A DNA stretch of 64,000 nucleotides from Hirundichthys speculiger (Eukaryota; Chordata; Actinopteri; Beloniformes; Exocoetidae), in the NCBI GenBank assembly GCA_018398805.1, contig JAGFBZ010000735.1:62001-126000 (forward strand), in the 5' to 3' direction. This document shows, piece by piece, positions 25,921 through 36,862 of this stretch. The translations under genes and the position numbers were made by a program. Each line of letters opens with the position of its first letter. The stretch's first letter is position 1. Below the pieces are notes generated by a model that saw only the letters and a list, made by a program, of their open reading frames with translations, did not search any database and was not told the DNA's origin.

Positions 25921-28625
25921 TAGCAAAAGAAACTATGCTTTGCCCATTTCTTAATAATTAAAGTCCAACGAAGGAACAAATAAAGTTGGGGGTAAGTGCT
26001 ATAGCAGTGCAGCAAAGTTAGAACAAATTGAGACAAAAACTAATTGTTGGCTTTAGTTTTCACATGAGACTATGTTACCATCTACCATGAATTGGACTCA
26101 GGAAAGCACGACCATACCAGAGATATCAAATTCACATTTGGCAAGTGGGAATAAACGCATTATTGAAAGCAAGAAGGGGGGGGGGGGGGGGTATCTCACA
26201 GGCTGGTACAGAGCTCTTCCAACTGCCAGGGCTCCAAAGTGTTTTTGCTGTGATGACTTACCCCTAGGTTCATATAAGTTCAGATTTGGCATAACTTGAC
26301 AGCAGGTCTTGTTATGTTAAGCATTCACCTCACACCCTTTCTTAAGATTCAGGCCAAAATGCAGACATTTCAAAACAACAACTCATTTACACAAGTTTTG
26401 CCTGTACAAAGAGCAACAGACGTTTTAGAATTTCACATTGGTTAATTTCTTAGGAAACACAAAACCAACAATCAATTAAACGTTGCAGATTAGCTCTGTG
26501 AGAGGGGACGGGCTTACAGCAACATGCTTCTGCTCATCTGCATTATTGTAACAGGTTTTTGTCTATCTGGCTTCGGCTCAGGTTCAGGAGTACAGGGTGG
26601 GCCATCTGCATCAAATACAGACCTGGGAGGCTGTTTGACATAGGCCAGACACTTGTTAGCCCCCCCCCAGGGGGGCCGAGGCCTGGCCAAACAAGCCAGT
26701 TGCTTGAGCCCACTGTGTGAGTGAGTGAATGTCTTAGACAAGTAAACAGTGGAGATATCGGACAGCCGAGGCTGTTAACAGTGCCTGATAAGCCCTGCAG
26801 AAAAGAGTGAGGTGAGAATAGAGGAGGAAGCATCCCTAGAACAACTGACAAAGACAATCAGAGATGAGGATAAGTGAAGTGGAGAATGCCAGTGAGAAAG
26901 AAATGAACTGGCAGTGTGTAGAAAGTGGGGAAAGCAACTGCAGGGAAGGCAGGGAGGGTGAACAAAGACGCTTTTTTTATTGGGGGGTGGGGTGGGGGGT
27001 TAAAAGAAGAGGAGGATAAACAAGGGGGAGAGACAGACTTCTTCAACAAAGAGCATTGCCCCTAACAGAGAGCTTGTTGTCGAGCTCGTTTATTCGACAT
27101 TTGTCTGATATTTTGCCTCAGTATCTTTCCTGGTGTCAAGATTCAAAGTAAGGGTCTCTCTACACATCACTGCCTGCCACTAAAAGCATCCAGAACCTCT
27201 GTTCCAACCTCAACGTCCGTACACAGCGGCTCACTTCTGTCCAGTCTCAAGTATAGCATTAACCTGGCAGACTCTGTTCAGATTCATATTAATATTAGAA
27301 TTTCCCTCTGAGAGGGCTGATCTGATACACCCCAAACTGTTGTGGGAAACAAAGTCTGAAGACTGGACAAACATGTGGAAACAAGTTTTTTTTTTAATGC
27401 TCTGGGAAGTATTTGAAGGCCCAGAGGCTAAAGTAGCAAGCTAGCAGACATCACTCCCCCTCATGTAGTGTAATTAAAGAGGAGACCAGGCCGTATTCAC
27501 TAGAAAACCACTGCATGCCCTTGAAGGAACATCTGTACCGGAGAAAAACAAGGCAATTATGCAAAGGGGTGGAGAGAAAAGAGGAAGAACCTCAAAGAAG
27601 AAAGACAGAAGCAGACATAGAGCCTTAAAAAAAAAAAAAAAGAAAAAGGCAAAAATCAAAGAATATTAACCCTCTGGAACCCATGCATTGACTTCATGTA
27701 TGTCCATTTTTTCCTTAAACTGCTTTAAGTAAACCTCTGATCAAGAAAATGATTTTTTAAAAAGTTTTGGTTTTTAGAGGATTTTCTGAAATGCTGCAAA
27801 AACGCAACAATGGGTCTTTGTGGTTGTACGTATTCCCACATTCATTTTTTTTTATAAAGTCAACAAATTATAGGCACTTAGTATTAAATGATGTCAAAGA
27901 GGTCTTCAAAATGACCTTTATTAACTTTAAACAGTTTATTATAGCATAAGAAAAAAACAGATACATATCGCAAAACACATTTTTGCCCACAACTCAAGAA
28001 TTCAATTAACATTTAACACGACTGAACATAATTGTCAAAGGACAGTCAAAGGTAAACTTGACTCTGACCATCTAATGTACCGCAAAAACATATGTGGATG
28101 TTACTGAACACAAGAGGAGGATATGGAATTTTTTCCTTTAGTGTTGCTGGTTTGGTGTAGACATTTGGCATGAACTGTATGAGGCCTTTTGATCCTTGTT
28201 TAGATTCCTTATGTGTGAAAATTTAGGAAGCAGATTTTTGTATCTATGAAGCACGAACGTACATCACACTTGATGCATGCAGTCGATATACATCCATCCT
28301 TGCAGTGCCTGGTGCAATAAGGGTTAGGGTATTAATTAACCATAACTCGCTCTTTCAAAAATGCATACTAATATACATCTAACCCTTACCCTAAACCCAA
28401 CCCTATAATCCAGCTGCATCTTTTCTTCCTCACCTATCTAACTGATCCCTCACCACTGTCACCACAGCAAGGGTCTAATCAGCACCCACTAGCCAGAAGT
28501 GAAAACAAAAGGCCCTCACACACTGGTTTACATTAGACTAGTGCACCGCATTTTACACAGTGCATTTCCCCAACATTTCCCTTGGGCCTCCAAGGATCTG
28601 AACCATGCATTACATATGTGGGGAG

Positions 28626-28659
<34 letters not shown>

Positions 28660-29181
28660 CAAGTACCAGATGCTAACTAAATCTCAAGGTGCAGTGCCAT
28701 CCTTCAATCTAAACACCAAACTCTGGGCAGCTATCAAGCAGCAACGGGAGATTGTCAAGTAGCCTGCAATTAACCCTAATCCAACCCGTGAACTGAGTAC
28801 ACTCTTCCTCTTTTTGTCAAGGGCTGCTTAAATGTGTGAATAGATCTATACATTTAGCTATCCAATATAACACACACACAAACATTGATATTTGTCTGTA
28901 AAACACCTATAAATATATGTATCTGCTATCTGATGACTTTATGCATCTTGTGTGATTAAGTGACAAGCATCAAAGCCCAGTGTTGTGTTTTTGCAACACT
29001 AATACAAATCTCTCCAAATCACATGCATTATACACTTGTTTTTAAATAGTATAATTTTCTATCACTAAACATCTTTAGAATTTAGGAAAAAAATACTGCA
29101 CATCAAATAATGATTTGGTTATAAAAGTGAAAAAGCTATCAAATTAATCTAAAAGAGTTAGATAAGTCGTCGGAACTTATA
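25921..29181. other. igf1r intron 2, no supported gene
   Basis: Contains a G-run (26176-26190), a C8 followed by G6 stretch (26660-26675), a (GT)n microsatellite at 28628-28658 and short A-runs. No exon or recognisable element. Confidence 0.5.
28628..28658. repeat. (GT)n microsatellite
   Basis: About 15 GT units after GGGGAGGGG. Simple sequence in igf1r intron 2. Confidence 0.95.
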
Positions 29182-29831
29182 GGCCCCAATCATACACTTT
29201 CCCGCTACCCGCTACCCACAAATTGTGAGTTTAGGAACCTCCGCTAACCACTAATGCAATCTTCCGCTTCCTAAAGCCGCTACCCATTATGCCGACTTCC
29301 CTTACTCACATTGTAAGTGTGGCAATGGGTGTGTCTTTTGCCCTTTCCGCAAACTCGGTATCTTACGATCGCAGGTTGCAGGTAGCGGGTGGTCTGACCA
29401 CCCACTACCCGCAATCCGCATGTCGGCGCGTCCAAGAGCGCGTGCAAATGGCATCAATGTGCGTCCACCTGGTCACATGTGGACATGCACAAACGGCTCT
29501 ACCCCTCGAATTAACTCTTGTATAAAAAGCGTGGACTGGCCTCAGTTGAACCCCTGAGAAAATGGCAGAGATTGTCTTAAACGGCTTGCTCGCCAGTTAA
29601 ACCATAGACGACCAGAGCGTGTTTACTGGGAGCCCACCAACTGTCTGGGACTTTCAGGTAGAGTCTCAGACGAGCCGCGCACGAGAGCTGCTCCGATCTG
29701 GATGAAAAAATGCTCCATAGCGGTTTGCAGATAGCAAGGTGGAAGATTGCGTTCTTTGCGGGGGAACGCCCCTCCCGCTACTCGCTATCCCTAAATAGCG
29801 GCTTTAGGAGATCTGGCGGAAGATCGGGCCC
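29182..29831. mobile_element. GC-richer MITE-like element (possibly Harbinger/ISL2EU-type)
   Basis: The ends are inverted and similar: GGCCCCAATCATACACTTTC at the left, and GGGCCCGATCTTCCGCCAGA reading inward from the right. Sub-terminal blocks are also mirrored (CCTAAAGCCGCTA and GCGGCTTTAGG; repeated CCGCTACCCGC motifs). ATA flanks both sides, a possible 3-bp duplication, which fits neither canonical Harbinger (TWA) nor Tc1 (TA) exactly. The 78-codon frame inside has no recognisable domain. Only 110 bp separate it from the nested hAT insertion. Confidence 0.5.
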
Positions 29832-30163
29832 ATAGTATCAATATTTTCCTGACAAAAATGTGGGAGTTTTACAGTTGAGTCTGTACTGTTGGGATTTGTA
29901 GTTTTTGCCTATATTCAGGGAGGTGTAGGTACTCCAAGATGCAGTGTTCTACCTGAACGCATTCACTGAACAAAAGTTCACGAACTAGTTCGTCTTTTGC
30001 GTGAATGTGAACTGAACTCTCTTTCTCTTTGACGAGCGTCGGGTGTGAACGAGTTCATTTGGGAAATTGTGAACGACGCTCTTTCAAAGTTTACGCACGG
30101 TCAAAGCCATGCCAAGTTTCCAGCGAACCCCCATTTATATTTATTTATTCATTTTGACAAATA

Positions 30164-30927
30164 CAGTGGTACCTCTACTTACGAACGTCTCTACATACAA
30201 AATTTTCAGGTTATGAAACGCCTCAATGGGAAAATATTGCCTCTTGTTGCCAAAGAAATTTCAGGATACAAAAGGCAAAAATACAGTACGCGCTGCTACT
30301 CGCAGCTCCCCGAGTTTACCAAACGTAAACATACTTGTCGGTTCTGTATGGCGGTTTGAAAGCGGTGCCGTCTGAGCTGCTCTGCCATTGGCTATCGCTT
30401 ACCATCCTTCTGGCATCCCATTGGCTAGGAGGGCCCTTTGTCTGTATGAGCGTAACCAAGCAACCCAGGTAAACAAACAATTTTTACCTCCACCAAGGAG
30501 GTTATGTTTTTGCCGGTGTTTATCTGTCTGTCTGCTCTGTGTTCAAGATAGCTCCAAAAGTTATGGATGGATTTTGTGAAATTTTCAGGAGTTGTCAGGA
30601 AATGTGAAAAGGAAGAACTGATTTCATTTTGGGTGTGATCCGGAAGAACTCCTGGATTCTGGATCACTTTGAAATTTTCGATAACTGTTGCGCTTGGTGG
30701 AGGTCTGCGCTCTCTGAGTGCTTTTCTAGTTCTACCATGTATTTCTTAGAGATTTTATGTCATTTCATGTATTATTTATAATTTATGAAAAATAAAAATT
30801 GTTCGAATTTTGGGGGGCTTGGAATGAATTAGGGCATTTACATGAAAAACGTGTCTCTACTTACGAAATTTTCAGGTTATGAAACTACTTCCAGAACTAG
30901 TTAATTTCATAAGTAGAGGTAGCACTG
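30164..30927 (+). mobile_element. Tigger/pogo-like element, copy 2, nested in hAT element
   Basis: The terminal repeats are CAGTGGTACCTCTACTTACG at the left and GTAGAGGTAGCACTG at the right, with TA on each side (30162-30163, 30928-30929). The sequence parallels copy 1 at 11805-12545 at both ends: the AACGCCTCAA and GGAAAATATTGCC blocks near the left, and the TTTTGGGGGGCTTGGAA block near the right. The middle differs: the transposase C-terminal remnant of copy 1 is absent and a third repeat (30486-30731) is present. Confidence 0.87.
30486..30731 (+). repeat. third-level insertion, CTCCACCAAGGAGG-type dispersed repeat
   Basis: Starts ACCTCCACCAAGGAGGTTAT and ends GCGCTTGGTGGAGGTCTGCG plus GAGTGCTTTTCTAGT. 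The outer ACCTCC(A)CCAAG and CTTGGTGGAGGT segments are inverted. The sequence type is widely dispersed in fish and other animals by my recollection; I cannot name the family. It lies inside Tigger-like copy 2 and is missing from copy 1, which supports a later insertion. No target duplication was recognised. Confidence 0.55.
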
Positions 30928-31126
30928 TAATTGCTCGCAGCAACATTAAAAAAGAAAGAGAAAAAAATAGCTAAAATGAACTATGTAGATCATTTTTTGA
31001 AATGGTGAACTCTTGTTCCAAATTTTGAATATGAACTATGAACTAAACTAGTTAATTTTAATTTCTGTGAACTATGAACTTAACTAGTTCATGTAGAAAG
31101 TGAACTTGCCCGACACTGCCAAGATG

Positions 31127-33614
31127 GTTTTAAATAGATGATGCAAATTTGCGACAGTGGGCTGCAGAGGGTTAGGAAACATCACTAGCCTGCTCTAGTG
31201 TCATTGTGGTTTCATTACTGGTTTGTAACCCCCCACCCACCCAACCTTTTTCTCTTCTCTAAAGTCTTTATCTGCAACCTTGAGACCCCCAAGGCCCTCA
31301 AAATGAATGCATTTACCCTGACCTCGGGCTGGGCCTCAGAGAGGCAAACTAGTTTAAACAATACTCTTGTCCAGCTGCTTTGGTCTGCTGTGTTAAAAAA
31401 GAAAGTTTCACCACTTAAAAAAAAGAACAAAAAAACATAGCATTTAATATGGGAATAACAGGCAACAAAAGTTGGGCAACTGCACCTTAAACAATGTATA
31501 TGATACATGTATATTATAACATATATGGATATATGAGTATTTGGGATTTTTTTAATTTGTTTTAACAAATCAGATTCAAATAATGCCACAATGTTTTTAA
31601 TCCACAATGCCAGGGGTGTATAGATAAACCAGTTTCAAACAACTAGCAAGGAAGGTCACTGAATTAAAGAATAAAGAGGAAAACAAATACCAAAGCGGTT
31701 CTACAGAAAAAGACAAGATCACAAGAGGAAGGACAAACACTTGATTTCCACCATTTGTTCTGCATTTTTCCAGGAGAAGGGCTTTTGTGGATCTGAACGG
31801 GCTGTGGGCGCAGCATGGGGTGGGAGGAAGGGTGAGGGGGCTGGTTCCCACATTTTTATTTATTCGTTTATTTATCTTTTTTTTTTAGCAGATATGAGAG
31901 AACAATGGCATGAAGCACAATTCAGTGGCATTGTTTTCATCACAAAAATACCTCTTTATCTGTGAAATATGGTACAGCACGGCCACTTTGACTCAAAAGA
32001 AAGGGCTCAATGCCTAATATGAGACACTGACATCATCACTTCACTGACACTGTTAACTATCACAGCAAAACAGCAAAAAATGGAAAGTCAAACTCCATTA
32101 GCCAAGTAATACATTAAATGGAAAAACCAACATGAAGTGTCAGTAAGGCAGGCTCCACTGCAGCTGCAATGTTCCTTGACGTTGATTCTGCAAGTTACTT
32201 GAACTGAAGGGATGAAACGCAGAAGACATTTTCTCATTTGGTGTTTTGATAATGGTGGTAGACAGCGCTACCTATGGATGAAGGCACCATCATCCTGGCA
32301 GTTACTTTCCCCAAGTGATGTAAGTGCACCTAAACCATAACAGCAAAATGCCCCCAACAGAGCAACAGGAGCAAACTATAGAGGTCACTGATACTAGCGG
32401 GTCACTTTAAGAGTTTCTACACGTAAGCCTTTTACATCAACAATATCAGTTTCGGAACTGTATTTTTGAGATTACCCTACAACAGTTTCACAATTATGCA
32501 CTATTTTTAAATGCAGTCTGTGAAGGAATTTTATCTTCTTATAAAAACTCAATGAGCTCTTTTGTATTTGAAGAACAATACATGTGACCGTGATAGCAAA
32601 CTTATTCAGTACCCTGTGAGGCTCTGGGGAAAAGTGAGAAACACTGCGCAGAAAGCCAAAGGAAAAAAAAACTTAATATCAGCAACATAATGTCACGAAA
32701 AGTAACACAGGCAAGAAACTTTATGTAGAACTTTAAAAAGAATGGTTGGATTGTGCTGGAAAAAGGCATAACATTTTAATAAATCTCATCAACAGCTGAG
32801 TTTCACCAGCCTTGTAAGGACGTCTTTTAAGAGGAATGAGACAACCGATCTAGTTGTCACAGTACTTTAACTGAAAATAGAAGCTGCTCACTTTGAAATC
32901 TGGAAAAAAAAACAAAATGTGGTAATGTGCAATGTCTCCACAAGGTGCTACACTCCCTGAAAGAGCTGTATGAATGACCTGAACACAAGCATCAAACACA
33001 CATTGAACCTGCACAGGCAAAAGAAATGTAAAATGTAACACATATAAATAACATGGCCCTCCACTGAACTGTTTTAAAAATGCATGACCCCTTCTACACA
33101 GCCTGAGCTAAAGAGGCAGACCCTCCCCGAGATTCTTCAGTATATACCCCCTTTTCATGAATCAAAAAAATGTCCCCTGGGCAAATATTTAGCTGACATG
33201 GTTCAAACTGGTAGATTACCTCATTTCTTGGCAGAGCTGTTTTAACCTCAACTGAGTATGTCTCTCTAATACCTGGTGCTCTATATTGCAGCCATCCTTC
33301 ATTCCTGAAATAGCCTGATCTAAAGACAAGCTTTCTGTAATGAACAGAGAGGAAATGTTTGCACTGGACATGGACAATCCTTCAACTTGATGGAAATGAA
33401 GGAAAAACCCTCCACAGATTCATGGGACTTGCTCACTAGTGAAGGTATGCACAATTACAGAACATCTCATAGCCTGTGGAGCACCAACCTGGATCAAAGT
33501 CGCATCAGTGTTTGCTCACTTTTAAAACATTGGACAAAATGCCATGACTGAAATCAGTTTCACAAATTTAACAGGTATTGTCTGCTTTAGGGGTAAAACA
33601 GCAAAGAAGTTTAC
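31127..33614. other. igf1r intron 2, sequence next to exon 2
   Basis: AT-rich with short A- and T-runs and no recognisable repeat or exon. The intron 2 donor lies at its right end (33614-33613 on the minus strand). Confidence 0.5.
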
Positions 33615-34178
33615 CTTTCTGGCATTGGTTGGAGGTCCAGCAGCGGTAGTCGTATTTGTCATTGAAATCCGTCCTCTCACAAAGAGGGTTATCCTCCATG
33701 ATGCCTGGACATACGTTGTCGCACTCCTTTGCCATTTTATTACCATTGATAACATTATTGAACTCGGCATCCATAATTAGAGACCAGTCCACCGAGTCCA
33801 GGTAACAGAGCTCCGGATTCTTTTCTATCCGCAGTGCTCCACGGGTGATATTCTTCAGGTTGTACAAGCCAATGTCCTTCAAGCTGGTCATCTCATAGAT
33901 CACCAAAGCATAGTTGTAGAAGAGATTGCGCCCACGGATGACACTCAAGTTGGGGAAGAGGATGCTGAGGCTATCCAGGCCTGAGACACGAAACAGCAGC
34001 AAGTAGTCGGTGATGATGGTCAGTTTGGGAAAGCTGAGGGAGTGGAGGGAGTCCTGGTGGAGATTGTTGGTCTTGTCATTGATTAGGAGGATCCGCAGGT
34101 AGCCTTCTACAACAGTGCAGTTCTCAAGGCGCTTGAATTCATCAATGTCATTTCGGATGTCGATACTTGGGCCACAGA
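33615..34178 (-). CDS. igf1r: igf1r coding exon 2 (receptor L1 ligand-binding domain)
   Basis: This exon encodes most of the L1 (leucine-rich, receptor L) domain of the type 1 IGF receptor, the surface tyrosine kinase that binds IGF1 and IGF2. The acceptor CTTTCCAG lies just right of 34178 and the donor GTAAAC just left of 33615. The 564 nt are phase 1 at both ends. The protein starts [10 protein letters not shown], contains [61 protein letters not shown] and [12 protein letters not shown], and ends [14 protein letters not shown] and NIT are likely N-glycosylation sites. LKDIGLYNL and GALRIEKN resemble IGF1R more than the insulin receptor. The loop before FPKLTII is about six residues longer than in the human receptor as I remember it. 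Teleosts keep two igf1r copies; I cannot tell which this is. Confidence 0.96.
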
Positions 34179-35873
34179 CTGGAAAGACACAGAGAGACAA
34201 CACATGAAGGCCTTTCTTTGTTATATCAAAAAAATAATAGCCAAGAAATGCATAAAATAAAAGGCTAAAACAGCATTGTCAGTAGTTACAATTTTGAATT
34301 TGTGACAAAAATCTAGGCAGCACAGGTATTTGGCCAGATGTAGTTTAGCATCTAGATGGCTTTTGCCAAAAGTGTTAATTACAATAATCTCCCTGAAGCA
34401 TAATTCTTTTAGTTAAGATGGTGAGTTGGGTAGAATGTGTAACAGAGCTCTGAAAGACTGTATGCAGGACATCAAGTTTCTACACAGTATAAAAAGAGCT
34501 CTTGGTGTTCTCTCTGGTTGACATTTTGTTATTGTGACAGGAAACAGATACTATTATCAGTTTAAAAAAAAGTAAAAAATAAAAAAATATTTACTCTCAC
34601 AGTGAGATGCACAAGTTATCATGCCGACGCCCAGTACCGCAGATTCAAACCCCTAATTTCTCTGTAAAATGTTTTGTCCGTCACCTCCGATAACCTCAGC
34701 GTGTATGTCAGCCAATTCTCTGAACTCAGAAAACAACACTTAAAACCACAGTGCCTGGAGTGTCTGTTGGAACTACACAGAGTCAAAAAAAGAATCCATA
34801 CTTAAAAGTTCAACTATATCAGCGAAAAAAAAATCTTTTTAGATATTGGATATGCAAGTTTTTGCTTTACCAATCTGACTTACGCAAAGTGTCTTCATAG
34901 TGGCTGGATTTGAAATAAGCACAACTGTGGGGTGGTCACGGCATAAACGGAAGAATCAGTGGCCCTTCAACCAGAATGTTGCCAAACTGATCCACGGCCC
35001 TGTCGTGTGCCGAAATGTCTCTGGGCAAGACATTGAACTCTGCATTGCCAATCTCAAGCCCGGATAAATAGGGGAACTTGTAAAATTGTAAGAATGTAAA
35101 ATGTAATTAAATGCATTTCAAAAGAATTTAAGTACCTCTCCATAAAAACGGAGAAAGGTGGTTCTTACCACCTTTTAAAAGTAAGCAAATACACCCTCAG
35201 ATGGACAATAGCACATGACATTACACCATATAATTATTTAATTAAAACTAATCTGAAAATTCAGAAGCAGTGCATGAAAAACTGACAAGACCGTTATTCC
35301 ATCCATCGGAATGAAGAGGCTAGGAGGTCAGGAGGGAGTGTCATGCAGATGAACTGGTCATCAGGGAGTTTGACCACATCTACAAAAGCAGGGGATTGGG
35401 AGGTTAGGTGGTCTGGGGCATTCAAGTGCGTGTGTGTTAACATAACGCTAAGGAGGAGCGACATCAGTAATGGTCTTAGAAACAGAACTGTTCATTTGAG
35501 AAGGGGAGTCCATCATTTTACAGAAAAAATATGCACCAGTGAAAAAGACCTCCCTGGAGAGAACTGAGGCAGTTGTTTGGGAGCTCTGGGTAGCTCACTT
35601 GGCTGAACAAGTACATATATGGAGACGACAGTCCAGCCAGCCAGCCCAGGTTCAACTCAGCCTGTAACCCTTAGTTGTGTGTCTTTGTCCTCTCTCTGTC
35701 CCATTTACCTATCAAACTACTTTCAAATAAAGACCACGAGAGTATTTTTTTTTTTTAATTGAGAGGTTTGGCCACATCACTCATCACCACATTTGATGAA
35801 AACCATACAAAGCAGATCAACACAAACACCAACTGTTATCCATGACGGGGAGGGGGAACAATTTGGTTTAGGA

Positions 35874-36862
35874 CAGGAGTGTCAGACTCATTTTCACTGA
35901 GGGCCACATCAGCATCATGGTTGCATTCGAAGGGCCAGATTGACAGCATGAATCTAACAAAATGCAATATAAATCAAAATAAATTAAACTACACCTTATT
36001 ATATTGTTAAATAACTGTTTCTGTATTTATTATGTTACTGTATTTATTATGTACTTTTTAAGTCATTATTATATTAAACTCAGGGTTTGTGGTTGTAAAC
36101 CTGCTCTGCACAGGTTATGTTTACAGAGTCAGTTACTATGGTAACAGACTCAGAGTATCCATGACCTCGGTTTCAGAAACAGGCCTTACTAAACCCTCTT
36201 GCTCAGAGTTAAGTTATCTTGCTTTGTGAAACAGAAAACTCAGTTTCTATGGAACAGCTGGCACATCTACAAAGGAAGCATCACAGCTGAAAGACATATA
36301 CAGCCACAATACAGCACAATACAATACATTCTGCTGCAACTGCAGTCTAACTTTTAATTCTGCTGCAATTCTTTATTTTTCTTGTAGGATTAATTTAGCA
36401 TACTTAGCTCTGTGTTTGCTGTCAAAATGCCGATGTAGATTATACTCTTTCATGACTGACAGCACCTCATAACACAAAAGACATAATGTTTTTTTCACCT
36501 TGAGGTACAAACTTGTATTCGTTTTCCCATCGTTTATGAAACTGTCTTCCTTGTGCATCAATTTTTGTTTTCATGGACATGTTGGGGTTAGTTTGTAGAG
36601 GTTTTTCTTAAGTCCATCAGTTCTGAAAATTGTCTTGATGTCTTGCTCATGGTGATATACTGTTATCATTGTGGGTAACCACGAAATGCATTATGGGAGA
36701 TGCAGTTTATTGTCAATGTGCGCTTTAAAGCAGTGTAAGCTTATTTTAAGTTTTAAAATATTGGTTTAAAATTTAAGACAATAATGCACAAGCTCTCGAG
36801 GGCCACATAAGATGACGTGGCGGGCCACATTTGGTCCACGGGCCTTGTGTTTGACACATGTG
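35874..36862 (-). mobile_element. hAT transposon remnant with BED-finger coding piece and 8-bp target duplication
   Basis: Terminal repeats are CAGGAGTGTCAGACTC at the left and, reading inward from the right, CACATGTGTCAAACAC. GTTTAGGA flanks both sides (35866-35873 and 36863-36870), a perfect 8-bp duplication. GGGCCACAT motifs mirror each other near the ends. On the minus strand at 36561-36373 a 62-codon frame contains CLLCYEVLSVMKEYNLHRHF followed by DSKH, a C2H2 BED-type finger typical of hAT transposase N-termini. The catalytic domain is gone and AT-rich sequence replaces it, so the copy is dead. Confidence 0.88.
36373..36561 (-). pseudogene. hAT transposase fragment, BED-type zinc finger
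   Basis: This 62-codon remnant lies inside the hAT element. The finger is C-x2-C (CLLC), then VMKEYNLHRHF and a final KH, giving the C2H2 pattern. Full hAT transposases run to more than 500 residues, with an RNase H-like catalytic core and a C-terminal dimerisation domain, neither of which is present here. The piece starts at MMHKEDSF and ends at LILQEK before a stop. It is probably not expressed. Confidence 0.65.

Larger units (their letters stand above)
29942..31118. mobile_element. hAT-type element with perfect 8-bp target duplication, host of nested insertions
   Basis: The element starts CAGTGTTCTACCTGAACGC and ends GAACTTGCCCGACACTG. It is flanked by identical CCAAGATG at 29934-29941 and 31119-31126, the 8-bp duplication typical of hAT transposons. 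Sub-terminal GAACTAGTTC and GTGAAC motifs repeat in both orientations, as in fish non-autonomous hAT elements. No transposase is visible. It is interrupted by the Tigger-like element at 30164-30927. Confidence 0.85.

Noticed and set aside
30045..30359. 104-codon frame containing YSGTSTYERLYIQNF
   Set aside because: It is the translation of the Tigger-like terminal repeat and flanking hAT sequence; the same phrase appears at 11800 in copy 1.
1..33614. Search for igf1r exon 3 (cysteine-rich domain)
   Set aside because: No open segment with the CPSTCG or CCHPECLGSC-type pattern was found on the minus strand, so it must lie beyond the left edge.
33615..34178. Insulin receptor (insr) instead of igf1r for exon 2
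   Set aside because: Several segments ([20 protein letters not shown], the GEICGP junction) fit IGF1R better than the insulin receptor, although the two are close paralogues.
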